A DNA stretch of 17,470 nt from Verrucomicrobiales bacterium (GCA_005789375.1 SXXZ01000146.1:1-17470), one strand, 5' to 3'. Positions 1-6,788 are shown, counted from the stretch's first letter. A program made the numbers and translations. The notes: a model not told the origin generated them from the letters alone.

Positions 1-24
1 CGATACTGCCGATACCAAACTGAC

Positions 25-1470
25 TCAGGCTAGGATGCCTCGGACCACTTCGCCACCGACGTCGGTGAGGCGGTAGTCTCGACCTTGGAACCGGTGGGTG
101 AAGCGGGTGTGCTCGATTCCTAGTAGGTGCAACACGGTGGCCTGGAAATCGTTGGCGTGGACGGGGTTTTCTGCGGTGTTGTAGCCGAAGTCGTCGGTGG
201 ACCCATAAGTAGTACCGCCCCGGACCCCGCCACCCGCCATCCACAACGAAAAGGCCTTCATGTGGTGATCGCGGCCATAGTTGCCATTGGAGCTGTCTCC
301 TTGGTTCATCGGGGTACGGCCAAATTCGCCGCCCCAAATCACCAAGGTGTCGTCGAGCAGGCCCCGCTGGCGGAGATCCTGCACCAGGGCTGCCGAGGCT
401 TGATCCACCGTCTTGGCTGTCTTGGCAATGTCAGCCGGCAGGTTGTTGTGATGGTCCCAACCCCGATGGTACAGCTGGATAAATCGGACGCCGCGCTCAG
501 CCAGTCGTCGGGCCAAGAGGCAGTTGTTGGCGTACGAAGACTTGCCTGGTTCAGCCCCATACATATCGAGCGTGGCCCGATTCTCTTTCGAGATGTCCAT
601 GAGCTCCGGCACGCTGGTCTGCATGCGGTAGGCCATTTCAAACGAGGCGATACGGGTGGCGATCTCAGGATCTCCCACCGCTTGCAAGTGCTCTCGATTG
701 ATCTCTCGGGTGCTGTCGATCAACCGGCGGCGGATCTCCGGAGAAATCCCCTGCGGATTGTTTACGAACAAAATGGGTTCGGCCCCGGAACGGAACTCCA
801 CGCCTTGATGGTTGGTGGGCAAGAAACCACTGCCCCAATACCGGGTGAGCAACGGTTGATCTTGCCCCTGCCCCGAAGCCAAAACCACAAAGGCCGGCAA
901 CTGCTCATTCTCACTGCCTAAACCATAGGAGATCCAGGAACCCATGGCCGGCCGCCCCGCCTGCTGGTGGCCGGTTTGCATGAGGGTGACACCCGGATCA
1001 TGATTTATGGCCTCGGTGTGCATCGAACGCACCATCGCGATATCGTCGGCAATGGAACCGATGTGCGGGAGCAGCTCGGAGATTTCCATGCCAGATTGGC
1101 CGTGCCTATCGAAACGGAAACGGCTGCCCACGCAGTTCAGCGGTTGCCCCATGAGCTGCGCGATGCGTTGGCCTCGCGTCAGGCTTTCCGGCATGGGCTT
1201 GCCGTTCATCTTCACCAACTGGGGCTTGGGGTCGAAGAGATCGAGATGCGACGGCGCACCCGATTGGAAGAGGTAGATCACCCGCTTGGCCCGAGGTGAT
1301 CGGTGCAGCACGCGGAGATCCTTGGGAAGGCTCGGAACCTCAGCAGATGCGCTGTGAGACGATCCCAGCAGCGAGGCCAAGGCGGCGGCTCCGATGCCCC
1401 GGGCACCCCGAGCAAAAAAATGGCGCCGCGTCAGATGCAGCGGGATGGAGTCTTCAGTCTTCATATTCAT
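25..1470 (-). CDS. DUF1501 family protein with Tat signal
   Basis: A 481-residue exported protein of the DUF1501 family (alkaline-phosphatase/sulfatase-like fold), abundant in Planctomycetes and Verrucomicrobia and of unproven biochemical role. The N-terminus has a twin-arginine signal (T14-R-R-H-F-F19, a hydrophobic alanine-rich stretch to about residue 36, likely cleavage after ASA at 41-43). Family-type motifs follow: YLFQSGAPSHLDLFDPKP at 66-83, MHTEAINHDPG at 150-160, GRPAMGSWISYGLG at 172-185, WGGEFGRTP at 379-387 and GRDHH at 399-403, the last two probably in the active-site region. The ATG at 1470 is chosen because it forms an ATGA overlap with the stop of the upstream PSD1 gene. The frame is open to a TTG at 1524, but that lies inside PSD1 and would bury the Tat motif. 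DUF1501 and PSD1 proteins are usually encoded side by side and are often linked by inference to degradation of complex polysaccharides. Family call is firm; function is not. Confidence 0.93.
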   Translation of the reverse strand: MNMKTEDSIPLHLTRRHFFARGARGIGAAALASLLGSSHSASAEVPSLPKDLRVLHRSPRAKRVIYLFQSGAPSHLDLFDPKPQLVKMNGKPMPESLTRGQRIAQLMGQPLNCVGSRFRFDRHGQSGMEISELLPHIGSIADDIAMVRSMHTEAINHDPGVTLMQTGHQQAGRPAMGSWISYGLGSENEQLPAFVVLASGQGQDQPLLTRYWGSGFLPTNHQGVEFRSGAEPILFVNNPQGISPEIRRRLIDSTREINREHLQAVGDPEIATRIASFEMAYRMQTSVPELMDISKENRATLDMYGAEPGKSSYANNCLLARRLAERGVRFIQLYHRGWDHHNNLPADIAKTAKTVDQASAALVQDLRQRGLLDDTLVIWGGEFGRTPMNQGDSSNGNYGRDHHMKAFSLWMAGGGVRGGTTYGSTDDFGYNTAENPVHANDFQATVLHLLGIEHTRFTHRFQGRDYRLTDVGGEVVRGILA

Positions 1471-4400
1471 TCGCGGGTGACCGATTCGTCGAGATTGAGG
1501 AGAGCGCTGGCGACGCCGGTCCAAGCGGCCAGGTCGGCAACGGGGAAAGCCTGGGTCTTGGCCCCCTGCCCCACGCGCGTGATGGCTTCGGCGGCAGGAA
1601 TGTCTTTGGTGTAAGCCTCCAGCAGATCCTCCAACAGTCGCTTCAATGCGGCCTGCTCCCGATCGGAGGCCGGTCGGGCCAAGAGGGATTTCATGGCAAA
1701 ATCAATGCGATCAGAAGAGGCACGACCCGGCGACTCCCGCAAGATCCGCTGGGCGAAGAACCGAGCCGCCTCCAGGAAGGTCACATCGTTCATGGTCACG
1801 AAGGCCTGAAGCGGCGTGCAGGTGGACGGACGCTGCACCGTGCACAACGCTCGGTCGGGCGCGTCAAAGGTTTGGAGCGTGGGATTGGGCACAGTCCGCT
1901 TCCACAAGGTGTACAAGCTGCGGCGGTACAAGTCTTCACCCTGTCCCAACTGATAACTGTTGCCGGCAAACATCTTCTCTTCCCACAAACCGGGCGGTTG
2001 ATACGGGCGAACACTGACTCCGCCAATACGCTGGGAAAGCAATCCGCTCACGGCCAACGCGTTGTCTCGCAGCATCTCGGCCGGCAACCGGAACCGAGGG
2101 CCACGCGCGAGCAGAAGATTCTCTGGATCGCGACTCAGAACTTCTGGCGAGACCCGGGATGATTGACGGTAGGTGGCGCTGAGCACGATTTGCCGGACGA
2201 AGGTCTTCACATTCCAACCGTCTTCGACGAAGCGCCGGGCCAACCAATCCAGCAATTCGGGATGGGTGGGAGGTTGGCCATTGGTCCCAAACTCGTTGGC
2301 GGTGCGGACAATAGGATTAGGGAAAAACAACCCCCAGAACCGGTTGACCGCGACTCGCGAAGTGAGCGGGTGCGATGGATCTACCAGCCAACGGGCCAGA
2401 TCCAATCGATTGGTGCCTGAAACGTATTGAGCCGGAGGCAGGCAACTCGTGGGAACATCGGCCGTGACCCGCTCACCCTTCGAGCGGTAGTCGCCGCGGA
2501 CCCGGATGTGACTGGCACGCCCTTCCTTCATGTCTTCCATGACGCGCAGCGTGGGAATGGAACGATTCAAGTCGTCGCGACGCTTTTTCTCGGCTGCCAA
2601 ACGAGCCGTCAACTCCTTCACTTCGGGGATGCGGGTGGTGCGGTAATAGGTCCGCAACTCCAAAGCCTGAGCCGGGGTTCTCTGGTCTATCGGCCGGCGG
2701 GCAATCTCACGCAAGGCGACCATCTTCGGATCGCCTGCCTCACGGTCGGTGGCGAAGTAAAACCCGCTGCCACCGGCCCGGTTCACGATCTTCAGCACGA
2801 GGTGATTCTCTCCGGTTTTCAGCACCGCCTGAACCTCTTCCTGATTGGCGGCAGCACCGCGACTCGCATCCTTGGCCAGCAACTCGCGGCCATTGAGCCA
2901 AACGCGGATTCCGTCATCGCTTCCCAAGAAGAGCGCCTGAGTGCGCACCTGGCTCGAGGTCAAAATGCGGTGCAAATAAGTGGCTCCAAGGTCGTTGGAC
3001 AAGGCCTGCACCACGCCATCCTTCCAACCGGCTTCGAGGACCCACGCTTTCCGATCGTTGCCGAACACAGCGTCAGCCTGAAACTCCTTCTCCGGCCCGA
3101 ACTCTCGCTCGAAGGCCACCTTGCCGTCGGGTTCCACGAAGGGACCCACGCGTCGCCAGGGTCCCAACTGAAGGACTCCCGTCAATTCGGTGCCGGCGAG
3201 CCACGAGGCCTCCCAGGCGGTCTGGGCCGAGTTCCAGTCCGAGCGTTTCTCGTTCAATTGCTCGGTGTGGCTGGCTTCCAAGGTGCGGGCCGATTCTTGG
3301 AGCGCTTTCAGATCGGTCTCCTGGCGGGCCGTCGGAACCTGGATGAACGGCGGAGCTGGATCGCTATCGAGCCCCTTCTCGGGGATGCGGTTGAAGAAAT
3401 CGTAAAGTTGGTAGTACTCGCGCTGCGTGAACGGGTCGTACTTGTGGTTGTGGCACTCGGCGCACTGAATCGACGAACCTAAGAAGACCGTCCCGAAGGT
3501 GTTCACCCGATCGGTGACGTACTTGTTGAGGTATTCGTCGGGGTCAGCGCCTCCCTCCGTGCTCGACATGCCGTTGCGGTTGAAGGCGGTAGCCACGCGC
3601 TGATCCAGCGTCGGATGGGGCAAGAGATCCCCTGCTAACTGATCGATAATAAAACGGTCGAAGGTCTGATTGGCGTTGAAGGCTCGGATCACCCACTCGC
3701 GGTATTGCCACATGGAGCGTGGGGCGTCGGCATGGTACCCGTCGCTGTCAGCGAAACGGGCCAGGTCAAGCCACGGCACGGCCATGCGCTCGCCATAGGC
3801 CTGACTGTTGAGCAAACGGTCCACCAGCTTCTCGTAGGCTTCGCCCGAATTGTCCGCGAGAAACGCATCCACCTCGTCGACCGTGGGCGGGAGTCCGATG
3901 AGGTCGAGGCTGACACGTCGCAGCAGTGTCCGGCGATCGGCCTCGGGAGAGGGAGCCAGTCCTTCCTTTTCCAATCGGGACAAGATGAAGGCGTCGATGC
4001 CGTTGCGCACCCAGCCCTGCCTTTGAACGGAGGGCGGTGTGGGGTCTTCGGGCCTTTGGTGAGACCAATGCCCCTTAAACTCCGCCCCCTCCTCGATCCA
4101 CCGACGCAGCGCCTCCATTTGAGGCGCAGACAACTGCTTGCCCGTGGATGGCGGAGGCATGTGCTCATCGGGGTCGGCGCTCGAGATGACTTGCAGCAAG
4201 CGGGATCCTGAGGGATTTCCAGGCACCACCGCACGCGCGCCGGAGGCCAGTTTCAGGGTTGCCCCTTCAGGCTGATCCAACCGGAGGCCACCCTTGCGCT
4301 TCTCCAAATCGGGCCCGTGACACGGGTAACAGTGCTCAACGAGCAGCGGACGGACCTCCCGGTTAAAATCGATGCGCGTATTCGCGGCACCGAGCACCGA

Positions 4401-4502
4401 CAAGACCTGGGTCCCGAGCAACGCCACGAGCAACGAGGTCATCCACAGTGAGCCGATCTGAAAAACACCGGAACGGAAGAGGTGGGGTTCGAGAGTCATC
4501 AT
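1467..4502 (-). CDS. PSD1 and Planctomycete cytochrome C domain protein (DUF1549/DUF1553)
   Basis: A 1011-residue exported or membrane-anchored protein. A hydrophobic stretch at about 16-38 acts as signal or anchor. Next comes a Planctomycete cytochrome C domain (PSCyt1) with haem-binding-type C-Y-P-C-H at 58-62, then PSCyt2/DUF1549 at about 165-375 ending in the conserved CAECHNHKYDP at 347-357. A PA14-like module follows at about 445-585 (GSDDGIRVWLNG), then a charged helical linker and PSD1/DUF1553 from about 695 to 960 (HPLTSRVAVNRFW, TYRQSS, RGPRFRLPAEMLRDNA). The family is proposed to act in the periplasm in redox steps of polysaccharide use; the substrate is unknown. The start is the ATG at 4502, with GGAG 9 nt upstream; an in-frame TTG at 4517 lies within this leader and is less likely. 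The gene overlaps the downstream DUF1501 gene by 4 bp, implying translational coupling. It follows a repeat-filled spacer, so its promoter probably lies in or just after the repeats. Confidence 0.93.
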   Translation of the reverse strand: MMTLEPHLFRSGVFQIGSLWMTSLLVALLGTQVLSVLGAANTRIDFNREVRPLLVEHCYPCHGPDLEKRKGGLRLDQPEGATLKLASGARAVVPGNPSGSRLLQVISSADPDEHMPPPSTGKQLSAPQMEALRRWIEEGAEFKGHWSHQRPEDPTPPSVQRQGWVRNGIDAFILSRLEKEGLAPSPEADRRTLLRRVSLDLIGLPPTVDEVDAFLADNSGEAYEKLVDRLLNSQAYGERMAVPWLDLARFADSDGYHADAPRSMWQYREWVIRAFNANQTFDRFIIDQLAGDLLPHPTLDQRVATAFNRNGMSSTEGGADPDEYLNKYVTDRVNTFGTVFLGSSIQCAECHNHKYDPFTQREYYQLYDFFNRIPEKGLDSDPAPPFIQVPTARQETDLKALQESARTLEASHTEQLNEKRSDWNSAQTAWEASWLAGTELTGVLQLGPWRRVGPFVEPDGKVAFEREFGPEKEFQADAVFGNDRKAWVLEAGWKDGVVQALSNDLGATYLHRILTSSQVRTQALFLGSDDGIRVWLNGRELLAKDASRGAAANQEEVQAVLKTGENHLVLKIVNRAGGSGFYFATDREAGDPKMVALREIARRPIDQRTPAQALELRTYYRTTRIPEVKELTARLAAEKKRRDDLNRSIPTLRVMEDMKEGRASHIRVRGDYRSKGERVTADVPTSCLPPAQYVSGTNRLDLARWLVDPSHPLTSRVAVNRFWGLFFPNPIVRTANEFGTNGQPPTHPELLDWLARRFVEDGWNVKTFVRQIVLSATYRQSSRVSPEVLSRDPENLLLARGPRFRLPAEMLRDNALAVSGLLSQRIGGVSVRPYQPPGLWEEKMFAGNSYQLGQGEDLYRRSLYTLWKRTVPNPTLQTFDAPDRALCTVQRPSTCTPLQAFVTMNDVTFLEAARFFAQRILRESPGRASSDRIDFAMKSLLARPASDREQAALKRLLEDLLEAYTKDIPAAEAITRVGQGAKTQAFPVADLAAWTGVASALLNLDESVTRE

Positions 4503-4511
4503 CAAATCGGG

Positions 4512-4515
4512 CTCC
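4512..4515 (-). promoter_or_regulatory. Ribosome binding site of the PSD1 gene
   Basis: GGAG on the minus strand, 9 nt before the ATG at 4502. It decides the start in favour of ATG 4502 over the in-frame TTG at 4517. Confidence 0.55.
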
Positions 4516-4600
4516 AAGGGGTACTGTGAAAATCTAAGATCAAATTGGATTCACGGCCATCCCTTTTCCTCACTCTGGATCGGATGGATCTGACCGAATT

Positions 4601-4676
4601 TCGACAACCAGTACCACGGGGATGGACCACTCGGAGATCGGTCCCTACCTCGGAGGTCATCGGGCTACATCCAGGG
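4601..4676 (+). repeat. 76-bp direct repeat, copy 1
   Basis: Matches 6732-6807 at 72 of 76 positions by eye. It contains hairpin R1 and runs into the first 59-bp unit. Confidence 0.85.
4624..4657 (-). repeat. REP-like hairpin R1 (type 2, TCC loop)
   Basis: Read on the minus strand, GTAG (4648-4645) sits directly at the foot of a 9-bp stem (4636-4644 with 4624-4632) closed by a TCC loop (4635-4633). The stem contains an A-G mismatch and one G-T wobble. The 15 bases at 4643-4657 are a perfect inverse of 4953-4967, which belongs to hairpin R4. Confidence 0.75.
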
Positions 4677-4829
4677 TCCTTCAGCAAACTCAGTCTCACC
4701 CATGCACTTCCGAGGTCATCGGGCTACATCCAGGTTCCTACCACAAACTCAGCCTCACCCATGCGCTTCCGAGGTCATTGGGCTACGTCCAGGTTCCTAC
4801 CTCAAACTCAGCCTCACCCATGCACCTCC
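4653..4829 (+). repeat. Tandem array, three 59-bp units
   Basis: Three head-to-tail units start at 4653, 4712 and 4771 with an exact 59-bp period. Each begins GAGGTCAT, runs through GGGCTACATCCAGG, and ends in an ACTCAGCCTCACCCATG-like block. The units differ at a few positions. 59 is not a multiple of three, so the array does not encode a protein repeat. A single, more diverged unit occurs at 6463-6521 in spacer 2, and the first half of another at about 6783-6807. Confidence 0.9.
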
Positions 4830-4830
4830 C

Positions 4831-4910
4831 CGGTAGGGACCGAGTCTCTCGGGCCATCCCCTGCTCGCCCGGCAGCCCAAAGAGCGGACGGTGAGACACC
4901 GTCCCTACCG
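4831..4910. repeat. REPIN-like inverted hairpin pair R2/R3, copy A
   Basis: An 80-bp element bounded by a perfect 10-bp inverted repeat (CGGTAGGGAC at 4831-4840, its complement at 4901-4910). The left end is GTAG (4833-4836) plus stem GGACCGAG (4837-4844), loop TCT, CTCGGGCC (4848-4855). The right end, on the minus strand, is GTAG (4908-4905) plus an 8-bp perfect stem (4897-4904 with 4886-4893), also with a TCT loop. Two base pairs differ between the ends and both pairs change together, so the fold is kept. This is the layout of a REPIN: two REP hairpins in inverted orientation. Confidence 0.8.
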
Positions 4911-4952
4911 ACTTGCCGCTACCGGCCTTCCGGGCCCTTAGGCCCCGCTGCC

Positions 4953-5054
4953 ACCTCCGAGGTAGGGCGATTTCTCCGAAAGCGCCGCTCCGGCGAACAC
5001 GACAGAGATGCGGCACTCTCCATGGCAGGCACTCTCGACAACCCGTGCCACGGG
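4953..5054 (+). repeat. Truncated type 2 hairpin element (R4), copy A
   Basis: GTAG (4962-4965) abuts a 9-bp stem, GGCGATTTC (4966-4974) with GAAAGCGCC (4978-4986), with an internal A-G mismatch and TCC loop (4975-4977). In spacer 2 the equivalent element (6650-6788) ends in an inverted partner hairpin. Here the right end is missing, and the sequence after 5054 is replaced by a fragment of a coding gene. Confidence 0.75.
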
Positions 5055-5055
5055 C

Positions 5056-5097
5056 CGTCCTTGAGACTCTGCGATGAGGCCGCGGAGGTGAGCGTCA
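5056..5097 (-). pseudogene. Remnant of a fused MFS/spermidine-synthase-like gene
   Basis: These 42 nt match 7128-7169, inside the intact MFS/spermidine-synthase-like gene, at 39 positions. Read on the minus strand the remnant encodes DAHLRGLIAESQG, identical to residues 777-789 of the intact protein. The three differences, and a fourth at the next base (5055), are all synonymous. A weaker match continues to 5046. The remnant abuts the truncated hairpin element on one side, and its first bases include the stop codon of the lipoprotein gene. It has no start and no room to be functional. Confidence 0.7.
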
Positions 5098-5475
5098 TTT
5101 CGCCTTCATGGCCTTCAAGAGGCCATAGGCGCGTTGGGCCGATTCGCTGCCGGAGGCGATCTCCGCCGCCAACCGCGCCTCGAGCTGCACTGTGGATCCA
5201 TGGATCGCCAAACCTTGCTCGAAGGTGACATTGGTGGCCGCACGCACCGTGGTCAGGGAAACCACCGCCTTCTCGTATTCGCCACGGCGCAGGGCCTCAG
5301 CGGCCATATCCGCGGCCCGCCGAGTCTCTTCCGGAGCATGGGCGAAGGCCCGCTCGATCTGACTGGCCGCTTCCGCGGGTGTGGATGCAGTCTTTAAATC
5401 CTCGCCCTCCCGGGAGCCACAGCCGAGCAGCCACCCGCACACCAACAACACTGTGGCACCATTGATGATCCTCAT
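5095..5475 (-). CDS. Small putative lipoprotein, helical
   Basis: 126 residues, family not recognised. The N-terminus is a lipoprotein signal: MRIINGATVLLVCGW, then lipobox L-L-G-C19. The mature part (about 107 residues) is strongly predicted to be alpha-helical and alanine/glutamate rich (EETRRAADMAAEALRRGEYEKA), resembling one or two TPR-like helical hairpins, and ends in a basic LLKAMKAK. It should be anchored in the inner or outer membrane facing the periplasm. The ATG at 5475 has a strong GGAGGAG site (5483-5489) with a 7-nt spacer. It begins 24 bp after the prepilin-like gene and is probably co-transcribed with it, so a supporting role for that pseudopilin is possible but unproven. The stop codon lies at the edge of a copied fragment from another gene, so the 3' end could have been set by a recombination event. 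Confidence 0.8.
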   Translation of the reverse strand: MRIINGATVLLVCGWLLGCGSREGEDLKTASTPAEAASQIERAFAHAPEETRRAADMAAEALRRGEYEKAVVSLTTVRAATNVTFEQGLAIHGSTVQLEARLAAEIASGSESAQRAYGLLKAMKAK

Positions 5476-5482
5476 GCGTTCG

Positions 5483-5489
5483 CTCCTCC
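5483..5489 (-). promoter_or_regulatory. Ribosome binding site of the lipoprotein gene
   Basis: GGAGGAG on the minus strand, 7 nt before the ATG at 5475. It is the strongest Shine-Dalgarno sequence I see in the window. Confidence 0.7.
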
Positions 5490-5499
5490 AATTCCAGAT

Positions 5500-6273
5500 T
5501 TACTCACCCGTCAAAGAGTCGGGGACGCACCAAAAGCGACCAGGACGCACCCCTCGGAAGCCACCAATGCCGGCTTCCTGAGAGTAAGTGCGAAACTTCA
5601 TGTATTCTATCTGACCGCCGAACATTCCCATGACCGTTCCCGTATTGTGTCGCTGGGTAACCCCTTCATCCGGACGGCTGGCGACATTGTCGAAATTGGA
5701 GGGCTGCTTCTCGTCTGCCTCCCAGTACAGCATGGAATTCGGATTGAACTGCAGGAGCTTGTAGGTCGAGAACGGTTCCTTTGGCCCGGTCGAGTACTTT
5801 GAGACGGCCCCATTCATCATGTAGCTAGAAACCTTCTGGTCCCGAAGTTTGAAGAGTGGCGTGTTGGTGCGGTCCAGAGGGCAGAAGGTCAACGCTTTGG
5901 AATTATGGTAGTTCCACAACAAGCTGCGCTCCACCGTGTGATCTGGCCGATTGGTAGCCACGCGCATGTAGCACCAGTTGGCGACATTGAAGGTGCCCGA
6001 ACTCCACGAGGTGTAGGGCATGTAGTCCTGATTGTCGTTGGCGTACATCTGCGTCGACAGCAGCAACTGCTTGATGTTCGACAGGCAACGGGTCCGGTTG
6101 CCCTGCTCCTTGGCCTTGGAGAGCGCCGGAAGGAGCATGCCGGCCAAGATGGCGATGATGGCGATGACCACCAACAATTCGATTAGCGTGAACGCTTTGC
6201 AGCCTTGGCGTTGGGGCAGCAGCTCGACCGTTTCACAGGGTTTCATCGCATTCATGACGGTGACGCGGCTCAA
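5500..6273 (-). CDS. Prepilin-type N-terminal cleavage/methylation protein (DUF1559-like pseudopilin)
   Basis: 257 residues from the TTG at 6273. A type IV prepilin signal is clear: a short leader ending Q-G-C-K-A27, then [16 protein letters not shown] from F28 with the conserved Glu at +5, and a single membrane helix to about residue 50. Then comes the [20 protein letters not shown] block typical of Verrucomicrobia/Planctomycetes pseudopilins. The globular part has Cys101 and Cys131 and a degenerate H-x9-DG motif: H209 followed after nine residues by G-G, not D-G. It should be processed by a prepilin peptidase (GspO/PilD) and assemble in a type II secretion/type IV pilus-like apparatus. The residue before the cut is Ala, not the usual Gly. 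AGGA 8 nt upstream supports the TTG start; ATGs at 6255 and 6246 are alternatives. First gene of a probable two-gene unit with the lipoprotein. Confidence 0.88.
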   Translation of the reverse strand: MSRVTVMNAMKPCETVELLPQRQGCKAFTLIELLVVIAIIAILAGMLLPALSKAKEQGNRTRCLSNIKQLLLSTQMYANDNQDYMPYTSWSSGTFNVANWCYMRVATNRPDHTVERSLLWNYHNSKALTFCPLDRTNTPLFKLRDQKVSSYMMNGAVSKYSTGPKEPFSTYKLLQFNPNSMLYWEADEKQPSNFDNVASRPDEGVTQRHNTGTVMGMFGGQIEYMKFRTYSQEAGIGGFRGVRPGRFWCVPDSLTGE

Positions 6274-6443
6274 AGTTTCGATCCTATTGCCAACAGGACA
6301 TTGTCTTTACGACTGTTCGTCCTTTGTCACGCCACAATTGGATGACTCTGCATTACCCACCCAACACAGCGATCGCAGGATCAGCCCAGCAATCACAACA
6401 AACCGACTAAACCTTATAGACCGGGCTAGGCACTGCTGTTTCG
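6274..6443. other. Unique leader upstream of the prepilin gene
   Basis: About 170 bp, AT-richer than the surroundings and without repeats or an ORF. It should contain the promoter of the prepilin-lipoprotein unit. I could not identify a convincing -35/-10 pair or a sigma-54 site on the minus strand. Confidence 0.5.
6282..6285 (-). promoter_or_regulatory. Possible ribosome binding site of the prepilin gene
   Basis: AGGA on the minus strand, 8 nt before the TTG at 6273. The later in-frame ATGs at 6255 and 6246 have no comparable site, so this favours the TTG. Confidence 0.4.
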
Positions 6444-6751
6444 GCCTCACCCACGCACTTCCGAGGTCATCGAGCTATACAAGCCGGGGTCCTACCACAA
6501 ACTCAGCCTCACCCATGAACCTCCCCGGTAGGGACCGAGTCTCTCGGGCCATCCCCTGCTCGCCCGGCAGCCCAAAGAGCGGACGGTGAGACACCGTCCC
6601 TACCGACTTGCCGCTACCGGCCTTCCGGGCCCTTTTAGGCCCCGCTGCCACTTCCGAGGTAGGGCGATTTCTCCGAAAGCGCCACTCCGGTGAACATGAC
6701 AGAGATGCGGCACTCTCCATGGCAGGCACTCTCGACAACCAGTACCACGGG
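6444..6751 (+). repeat. Large direct repeat B (about 300 bp)
   Basis: Second copy of the repeat at 4752-5054, same orientation. The body from 6498 to 6740 is almost identical; the first 55 bp, a diverged 59-bp unit, are less so. There is a 2-bp insertion near 6635. It continues into the intact right half of the type 2 hairpin element, which repeat A lacks. Confidence 0.9.
6526..6605. repeat. REPIN-like inverted hairpin pair R5/R6, copy B
   Basis: Identical over 80 bp to 4831-4910. Left hairpin: GTAG 6528-6531, stems 6532-6539 and 6543-6550. Right hairpin, minus strand: CTAC on the plus strand at 6600-6603, stems 6581-6588 and 6592-6599 with a 3-nt loop. Confidence 0.8.
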
Positions 6752-6788
6752 GGCGGACCGCTCGGAGATCGGTCCCTACCTCGGAAGT
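6650..6788. repeat. REPIN-like element with 15-bp perfect terminal inverted repeats (R7/R8)
   Basis: A 139-bp element ending in ACTTCCGAGGTAGGG (6650-6664) and its exact complement (6774-6788). Each end carries GTAG directly followed by a 9-bp stem with one A-G mismatch and a TCC loop: stems 6663-6671/6675-6683 on the left, 6755-6763/6767-6775 on the right. The stem sequences differ between ends but the mismatch and loop are conserved. No transposase gene is inside, so it would be non-autonomous. Confidence 0.75.

Larger units (their letters stand above)
4752..5054 (+). repeat. Large direct repeat A (about 300 bp)
   Basis: Nearly identical, in the same orientation, to 6444-6751. From 4803 to 5043 only a handful of substitutions and a 2-bp indel separate the copies. 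It includes the last 59-bp unit, the hairpin pair R2/R3 and the left part of the second hairpin element (R4). The two copies flank the lipoprotein and prepilin genes. Confidence 0.9.
4503..5094. other. Gene-free repeat spacer 1
   Basis: This 592-bp stretch between the lipoprotein and PSD1 genes has no convincing gene. In order on the plus strand it holds about 100 bp of unique leader (4503-4600), a 76-bp segment shared with spacer 2 (4601-4676), three tandem 59-bp units (4653-4829), an inverted pair of GTAG hairpins (4831-4910), a truncated second hairpin element (4953-5054) and a short gene remnant (5056-5097). I found no convincing sigma-70 promoter or intrinsic terminator, although several hairpins could attenuate transcription. 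Confidence 0.8.

Noticed and set aside
127..921. 264-residue plus-strand ORF
   Set aside because: Antisense to the conserved DUF1501 gene; low-complexity composition and no recognisable domain. It is a shadow of GC-rich third positions.
2427..3482. 351-residue plus-strand ORF
   Set aside because: Wholly antisense to the PSD1 gene, with no family features; a codon-bias shadow.
4502..4699. 65-residue minus-strand ORF upstream of PSD1
   Set aside because: Lies in the repeat spacer, overlaps the PSD1 leader and has no domain or convincing ribosome site.
4653..4829. 59-bp units as integron attC sites (59-base elements) or a CRISPR array
   Set aside because: The length is coincidental: no GTTRRRY/RYYYAAC core sites, no integrase. 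Units are contiguous with no unique spacers and no cas genes, so CRISPR is also excluded.
4783..5016. 77-residue minus-strand ORF with a similar copy at 6475-6738
   Set aside because: The two resemble each other only because the DNA repeat is duplicated. They have no start signal, and the 2-bp indel between the copies shifts the frame. Likely to be mis-annotated as hypothetical genes.
4545..5228. 227-residue plus-strand ORF across spacer 1
   Set aside because: It runs through the hairpins and the 59-bp repeats (not a multiple of three, so each unit is read in a different frame) and into the antisense of the lipoprotein gene. No protein signature.
4952..6784. Composite transposon or insertion sequence spanning the two repeats
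   Set aside because: No transposase gene lies between or beside the repeats; the enclosed genes are a prepilin protein and a lipoprotein. Direct repeats alone do not make a transposon.
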